Part shown: piece after piece, positions 57,566 to 64,000 of the stretch
How positions within the stretch are numbered: position 1 is the first letter of the stretch
How the letters are laid out: every line of letters starts with the position of its first letter
Assembly: GCA_028023455.1 (NCBI GenBank)
Contig: JAQFVV010006271.1
Location: 312,001 to 376,000, forward strand
Reading direction: 5' to 3'
From: Epiperipatus broadwayi
Lineage: Eukaryota > Onychophora > Udeonychophora > Euonychophora > Peripatidae
Length of the DNA stretch: 64,000 nucleotides
Program-made: the position numbers and the translations under genes
Notes under the pieces: generated by a model
Seen by the model: only the letters and a program-made list of their open reading frames with translations
The model's database searches: none
What the model was told of the DNA's origin: nothing

Positions 57566-60500
57566 TGATAAATTGAGTTTTTGAATATGCAAGGTGGTAG
57601 GAGACCAGAAAAGTGGATGGAATTCAATAAAACAATTGAAACTGAAGAGCTTGCGGTATTAGTAGTAGTGGAAACACATCTAAGAGAAAAAAAAGAACCT
57701 ATTTTGAAACAGTTGGTATGGCAGGGTATAAATAGAAAAAAAAAAAGAAAAAAGGGGTATTGGTATAGGTGTTATATCAAAAAAATATTTAAATATTGTT
57801 AAATGTCAAGAACATTTGTGGTTTGAAATAAGGTTGGGTAGTCAAGAATGGATGATGGCTATAGTTTATATAGCTACTGGAGATAGTCAAATTATAATGG
57901 AATGGAATAGTAATATATATGAATGTCTAGTTAAAGATATACAAAGTTTTAAAGAAAAGGTGAAGAAAATAATGGTTATAGGGGATATGAATGGACATAT
58001 TGAAGAAATTGATGTAGATAATAAAAATGGACAGCTTTTGAAGGAATTTTATCAGAAAGTGAATTTGAGTATTGGAAATTTATTAAATATTTATGAGGGA
58101 CAATACACATGGTCTAAAAATAATATATTTCATACAATAGATTATGTATTGGTAGAGAAAGAGGGAATAAATAAAATAAGAAAAATTAAGGTGTTTGATA
58201 ATGAAGAAAAAGTATGCACTAGTGATCATAACTTCATTGTAATTGAAATGGTTAGTAATGTGATGGTGAATAGAAATAAAAGTAGAAATAATAGTGAAAG
58301 ATGTGGATGGAGAGTGAATGATAAGAATAAGTTGAAAGAGTATTAAATACAAGTTGAAGAAATTATGGAAGAGTGGGTTGGGAATGAATATAAGGACTGT
58401 TGTAAAGAAGTAGAAAAAGTGGCAAATAGGGTTTTAGGTGAGAATATTCAGAAGAATAAAAGTAATAAAAAAATGAGAATTAGTAAAAGTGTAAAAGAGA
58501 GGAAAGAAACATGTAGAGAATATAAGTGTGCTATTAAGAATAAGGAAAGTGAAAAAGATATTAATGCTAAATGGGAAAAGTATTTAGAAAAAAAGAAGTT
58601 AATTAAAATAGATAATTATAGAAAGAGAATGAAATTGAATAGTAAATTGTTGGAGGATATTAATAAAAGTGGAAGAGATGGGAGTAAAAAATTCATATTA
58701 ATAAAAGTGGAAGAGATGGGAGTAAAAAATTTTGGAATTACATTAAAAGGAAGAATGTAGGGGGGAGAGAAATAGTATTAATAGATGATGATGATGGAAT
58801 AGAGTGTAGCTCTAGAGAAGATTTAGAGATAATCTTAAATAGATATGTAATGAATATAGAAAAGATGTTAGATGTGAATGATAGAGTGATAGAAAACATG
58901 AAAACATATAGTAATGGGAATATTAGGTTTTCAGAAAATGAACTGAATGAGGTAGAGAAGAAAGTGAAAAAGCAAGAGGTTTAGATGGATGGGCAGCAGA
59001 GATGGTAATGAATTTAGGATATAGGGCAAAAGTAAAGTTATTATCTTGTTTTAATAAAATGGCACAGAATAGAGTTTTCCCAAGTAGTTGGAGTAATACA
59101 AGAGTAAGATTATTATTCAAAGGAAAGGGTAAGGATCATAGAAAGTTGAATAATTATAGAATAATAGCGGTATCATCAGTTTTATATAAATTTTTCTCAT
59201 ATATGGTGGCTAGAAGAATTGTAAAATGGATGAAAGGGAATAATGTAGTGGGGGAAATGCAAGGAGGTTTTAGATTAGATAGGTGTATAGGAGATAGTTT
59301 ATTTGTAGTTACATAACTTATGGATATGAGTAGGAATTTAGGTAAACAGTTATATATGAGTTTTATAGATATAGAGAAGGCATATGATAGAGTAGATAGA
59401 AATAGATTATGGATAAGTTTAGAAAATTTGGGAATGGATGAAGCTTCAATAGATATTAAGAAATTATATGAAAATAATTATTATATATATCAATTAGGGA
59501 ATATAGAATCAGTTAAAGTTAAAAATGGGGTGGGGTTAAGGCAAGGATGCCCTATGTTACCTATTTTGTTTGTGTTGTATTTGAGTGAAATGGAAAGAGC
59601 AATAGAAAGATTAGGAAGAGGGATAGAGATACCATTAATAGGGAGTAAGGGAGTATATATTTTATCAGGTCTTTTTTTTTTTTGCAGATATATTTTTGTG
59701 TGCAGAAAGAAGAGAAGATATGGAAGTTATGTTGAGGACATGTGCAAGGGTTAGTAAAGAGATGGGAATTAAATTTAGTGAAGATAAATTAAATATAATT
59801 ATGGTTAATACTGGGGAAAGAGAAGATGTAGAATTTTTATTGGGAGATATTAAGTTAAGTGTGGTGAATAGATATAGTTATTTGGGAATTATTTTAAATA
59901 ATCAGAAAAATTATTTGGATGAATGGGAGAAAAAATTGATAAATGAAGCAAAGAAAAGAAAGGGTTTGATAAAGAAATTAACAGTGTTTTCATATAATAA
60001 ATTTGATGTAGTTAGAATTATATGGAAAGGAGTTGCAATAGCAGGATTAACATATGGTAATGATGCATTATATGTTAGTAAAGAGGTATTAAATTACTTA
60101 GAAAAAGTTCAAAGGGAACTAGGAAGGCATGCATTGGATGCAGATGTATGGACAGCAAAAGAGGCAATTCAAGGAGAAATGGGGTGCTCAAGTTTTCATA
60201 TGAGAGATGCAAAAAGTAAAATGAAAATGTTTGGTAGATTGCAGTTTATGGATAATAAAAGAATAGCTAAAATAGTATTTAATTGGTTATGATTAAAGGG
60301 CAGGTAACAAGATGGGTGAGAAAGATAATGTGGTATGCAAAAGATTTGGATAAAGAATTTATATCAGTATATTTGTATAAAAGATGGGATGATTGTGTTA
60401 AGAGGATTGTTGAGTGTTGTAGTAGTAAGGAATGGGATAAAAGAATAGATTTATTAATAAAGAATAGGGAGTTAGAGAGATGGAGAAATAGTATGGAGAG

Positions 60501-60890
60501 TAAAAAGAGTTTAAATATATATAGAAATAAACAGAATATTAGGTGTGAGTTAATATATGATAATAGTAAGGAAAGTAGTTTATTATTTAAGGCTCAAACG
60601 AGATCTTTAGCTACAAGAGAATATACATGTAAATGGAAAAAAATGGGTGATTTATTTTGTAAATTATGTAAAGAAGGAATAGAAAATATTAGGCATTTAA
60701 TGTTTGAAAACAGAAAGGGTGCATATAATGAAGAATAAATATGAAAAAAGTGATTATACAGAAAGTGAATTATTGGTTTTTATGCTGGGTTTGGGAAAAG
60801 ATAAAGGGGATTTAGATATAAAGGTTATAGAGTTGACAAAGATTATGTTGTGGAAATGGGATGGAGCAGAATATGGGAAAATTTAGAATG
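57566..60890 (+). pseudogene. LINE ORF2: AP-like endonuclease, reverse transcriptase, C-terminal zinc motif
   Basis: The endonuclease starts at FLNMQGGRRPEKW, has ETHLR, continues after a frameshift with GDMNGHI, and ends with TSDHNFIVIE (Asp-His pair). A lysine-rich linker follows (58365-58760). The RT then reads GLDGWAAEMV, FKGKGKDHRKLNNYRIIAVS, GEMQGGFR, motif A SFIDIEKAYDRV, motif B GLRQGCPMLPILF, and motif C reduced to FADIFLCAE, lacking one Asp of FADD. It continues YSYLGIILN and, from 60283, a C-terminal region with CKLCKEGIENIRHLMFE, whose final Cys is replaced. At least six frameshifts or stops separate these parts. All domains are in the normal LINE order. The clade is probably CR1/Jockey-like, uncertain. 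Confidence 0.87.
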
Positions 60891-61022
60891 GGGGATGGAA
60901 AATAAAGTGGCCAACAGGTTTATCTGGGCATAATTGCTGAGATATTCTTGACTTCGTTTAAGGAGAAGCCACAATACATCACATCACAGAAACCTTCCAC
61001 CATCTAGCTGGCAGCAAAGCTA
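60891..61022 (+). other. LINE 3' UTR
   Basis: It contains TGGCCAACAGGTTTATCTGG, related to sequence downstream of the LINE C-terminal fragments near 33.85 and 34.37 kb. No poly-A lies between ORF2 and the right inverted repeat. A-rich sequence appears only beyond the repeat (from 61141). Confidence 0.5.
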
Positions 61023-61134
61023 GTGGCTGGAACAAGCATCGCTGCTTTTCCTACCCTGCATACTTCTGTCTGTTGACACAAAAATAGCGCTTCTTGCAGC
61101 CATCGAGCGACTTCTCCACAACTACCATAATTTA

Positions 61135-62121
61135 TTGTATTAAAAAAAATTAAAACAAAAAATAAAATAAAAAGCTTGATATGCGTTTGCAAATAGAAAA
61201 TAAATAATAATAAAAAATATATATTTTGCAGAAACATAATGGAATTTGACTTTGAATAAATATCATATTTTATCTTTTTAGGCCTAAAAATGAAATTACA
61301 AAAGTCTTATCAAGTTCATTACTTACAAACTCATATATTTGGGTCCTGATTTCATATAGCTTCAAAATTATTCAGTTTGACTGGTTTCCTCATTTACTTT
61401 TAGTGCATATACACTGAAAATTGAATATTATTACACAATTCTTGATTCTACTTCTAAGTTGGGTAGATTTAATGCATTTGATCCATTTTTCTTTTCTTTA
61501 AAATAATCAGAGAACCAATGTAAAATCTACAGTTTTTTTAATTAACATTTTGTTTTGCTTTCTTGATGTTTTACAGCATATTGGCTTTTAGTAGATGGTT
61601 GTCATAGATGATGACTAATATTCTTTATAGTATCAGGCTTAATTTCAGATTTTACTATATTTTGGGTTGCATTTTAGGGTACTCTCTTTTTTACTTGATC
61701 AGTATATTGTGAAAAGACTGGAATGAACAGCCATTTGGAGATTCAGCTGCACATAACAAAGATATTTATATAATAGACTATATTTATCTTCTTCACATGT
61801 TACCATTCTTTGTTAGTTGATTTCTCAGTTTATCTCTGCAAAGTTCAGCTTTTTTATTTTATACCAACAATGATGGTTTCTTAAGTTTTGCTCTGTTACA
61901 TTTCTCTTCCTGACATAAGAAAAAGATAAGAAAAGACTCCTTACAATTGATTTTGATTTTTTTTAAAATTTACCTTGGCATTATTTTTTTGAATGTTATT
62001 TTTTTATTACTTAGACATTATCTGACAGCCATCTGCCACAAATTTTTGGCTTATCTTTATTTTCCATTCTCTAATATTACTTTAATTCCTTAGTTTTTTA
62101 TTTCATATAAATTTTAATACA
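61135..62121. other. A/T-rich stretch, no gene seen
   Basis: It starts with an A-rich tract (61141-61230). The minus strand around 61480-61760 gives some protein-like stretches in broken frames, which I cannot assign. Confidence 0.4.
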
Positions 62122-62262
62122 ATCTTAATCACATTTTTCCCCCATATGTCATAGCATTGGCTGGGAGGCGAACCCGCAACAACCGTCTGCGACCAACTGC
62201 TTGTTTGCAAGGCGGTTGCGCTGACCTCTCGGCTAAGAACGCTTGACATCTTAATCACATTT
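62122..62262 (-). repeat. tRNA-derived SINE, family 1, with 15-bp target duplication
   Basis: ATCTTAATCACATTT is duplicated exactly at 62122-62136 and 62248-62262. On the minus strand the SINE reads GTCAAGCGTTCTTAGCCGAG, GGTCAGCGCAACCGCCTTGC, a long variable part (GCAGTTGGTCGCAGACGG), B-box GGGTTCGCCTCC and tail GACATATGGGGG followed by poly-A. It shares the long variable region with the copy at 46.0 kb, so the two form a subfamily. Confidence 0.95.
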
Positions 62263-64000
62263 AGATCAGGTATTTATTAAATCCTATTACATAAAATGTA
62301 CAATTAATTATCATCTAACAAAATATCAAGGCATTCAAGACTAATTAATTTCCATTTATTTAATCAAATAAATCTGTATTTCTGATTTTAATTTATTTAA
62401 TCCCAAAATTCTGTTTTGCTTATTTTAATTACATAAAACTTATGCTATTAACATGACTATTAGTTACTATTAAAAAAATCAATATTATAACATTTTCTGA
62501 AGTTTTTTTTCTTTATATATTGTGCCATTACAATTTAGTCATTAACTAAATTTATCGTAATGTGCATGGATACAAAATGCTGAACAAAAATCATCATCAC
62601 CTTTTTCTATAAAAAGGAAGCTGTAGGGCATCCAAGTTTAAACCCTACAAGGTCCAGTTCTAAAAGCTTTAGATAGAAAGAGAGTGAGTCAATAATTAAT
62701 ATTGTTTGTGTGTTGATAGAAAGGTAATACACACATTTAAACTATTCAATTTTTATTTTTTCTTTAAAAAGCAAAGTTATAACGCATGTATAGGCAATGT
62801 GTGTTATAAAAGCTATTTAGTTAGCCATCATTAAATTTCAGATATTAAACATTTTGACTTTCTTTAAAACTAACCTATGCTTGATCAATTTTAATATCTT
62901 ATTCTATACTTCTATTTTTGCTTTTCTATAATTGTAATTGGGATTTAAAAGTTACAGATTTAATTTTAAATATTGGGGTTATAATTACTAAGCTGGCAAT
63001 TAGATTATTGTAATGACAGTTTATGAATGATTTGAAATGATAAAGTATGTGTGTACATTACATACAGAAATTTACATTTATTAAATATTGAAAAAAAAAG
63101 AAGGGTTAAATCTGTCAAATTATTTTTTTTACAATTTTGTGTTAAATCAGATATCTATTTTAGTAGCAACTTTGTTTTTATAAATGATTGTTTGTCATTT
63201 TGGGAGCTTAAGCTTGGTGGGAACTCTAATTTTGAAATTGTCTCATCTTAAGATTAAAGGAAAGAACCTCCAATTTTAGATATTACAGATATATGTGAAA
63301 AAAGAAAAAGGATTAAGTCTATTTTTTTTAAAGACAAAAGTGTCTGAAAACCAGGTGTGTGATTTTTTGAGTTGGTCAAAAATAGCAATTCACACTATCA
63401 CTCTAATTGGGTGAGTTGACTCAAAAATCGGATATAAAAGCAGTCTGGAAAATCGGTTGAGCTATTAGATTATTGTTATTATAATATTTGTGATAGAGAC
63501 TTTTTAAAAATTATTGAAACTAAAGCAGACAAACATTTTTAGTTCTGCTAGATGGTTTAAATCATTTTTTATGAAGTTTTGAATGTTGAAAATATAAGAA
63601 ATGACGGGGTAGAAAAATTATATATGTGTCCCATCAAGACCTGACCATCGTGGAGCTGCAGATCATATAGGAAAGAAAAGATGTCTTGTCTGAAAAATAA
63701 TATTTTACACCTTTCAACTGACCAGAGAAATAAGATGTTTTTAAATAGAAAAAAGAAAACATTCACCTGCATTCGAAGGAGATCAGAAAGATGAATTAAT
63801 CTACTGATAAATATTAATCATCAAGTCCAATTAATTGTTCCAGCAACTGAGTTTAAAACCCAGGAAATTTATAAACGTGAAAACAACTGCTGTATTTCAT
63901 CCACTAAAAGAATCATGCTTGACAGGAAGAGAAGAAAAATTAATATAAAGATTTCCAAATTGTCCACTAAAGCAAATAACCTCAATAGGATCATCATCAT
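62263..64000. other. AT-rich stretch to the window end
   Basis: A short imperfect hairpin lies at 63361-63431 (TTTTTTGAGTTG / GTTGACTCAAAAAT). The last bases are (ATC)n, which in this genome can be the 3' tail of an RTE LINE on the minus strand continuing beyond the window. No gene is supported. Confidence 0.4.

Larger units (their letters stand above)
56649..61134 (+). mobile_element. Near full-length LINE bounded by inverted repeats and an 8-bp direct repeat
   Basis: The unit has an 8-bp direct repeat ATAATTTA (56649-56656 and 61127-61134). Inside it are terminal inverted repeats of about 95-105 bp (56657-56750 and 61023-61126; outermost GGTAGTTGTGG and CCACAACTACC). The interior carries two LINE ORFs in sense orientation and a 3' UTR. 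Base composition on the sense strand is strikingly A/G-rich, unlike the flanks. LINEs do not normally have terminal inverted repeats, so either the 3' side gained an inverted copy of the 5' UTR or the LINE lies inside another element. Confidence 0.75.

Noticed and set aside
58083-58352. Minus-strand 89-codon frame
   Set aside because: It is the antisense of the LINE endonuclease region and is rich in Ile, Phe and Ser as expected for a shadow of an A/G-rich strand.

Overview
This is an AT-rich (about three quarters A+T by eye) piece of a nuclear animal genome, probably from an invertebrate, species not identified. It carries fossils of several eukaryote-only retroelement types: an RTE-type LINE, a Tx1/L1-like LINE, a LINE with an esterase ORF1, a Penelope-like element with a GIY-YIG endonuclease, tRNA-derived SINEs, and hAT remains. 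There are also long homopolymers and microsatellites. I see no bacterial operon, no rRNA, no functional tRNA and no complete host protein-coding gene. The window reads as intergenic or intronic sequence shaped by transposons.

Layout. 0-8 kb: old diverged repeats and an RTE LINE fossil on the minus strand (2.64-3.70 kb). 8-13 kb: three long inverted repeats. 13.9-15.9 kb: a repeat-poor, more complex and CpG-bearing stretch, the best candidate for host regulatory DNA, with a CTCF-like motif near 15.5 kb. 17-24.3 kb: tRNA-derived SINEs, a 50-bp minisatellite, a large palindrome, a head-to-head pair of Penelope-like endonuclease fragments, and a decayed hAT transposase. 28-33 kb: three full SINEs, three inverted repeats, and a clean hAT-type MITE with an 8-bp target duplication. 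33.5-35.7 kb: duplicated LINE 3' ends. 37-41.5 kb: a 1.15-kb palindrome, then a Tx1-like LINE ORF2 interrupted by a SINE. 41.5-56.6 kb: mostly repeats and AT-rich filler, with a palindrome containing hammerhead-like cores at 52.5 kb and a terminal-repeat element at 53.5-54.1 kb. 56.65-61.13 kb: a nearly full-length but frameshifted LINE bounded by inverted repeats. 61-64 kb: one SINE and little else.

Main observation. At least seven, probably eight, of the long palindromes share one layout: short target-site duplication (9-15 bp), an unpaired leader (about 33-120 bp), two inverted arms around a loop, then the second copy of the target duplication directly against the end of the arm. One is made of Penelope-like coding sequence and two contain a hammerhead-like core. 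I infer that each arose by target-primed reverse transcription followed by snap-back copying of the cDNA, with Penelope-like machinery the likely agent. This is inference from the sequence alone.
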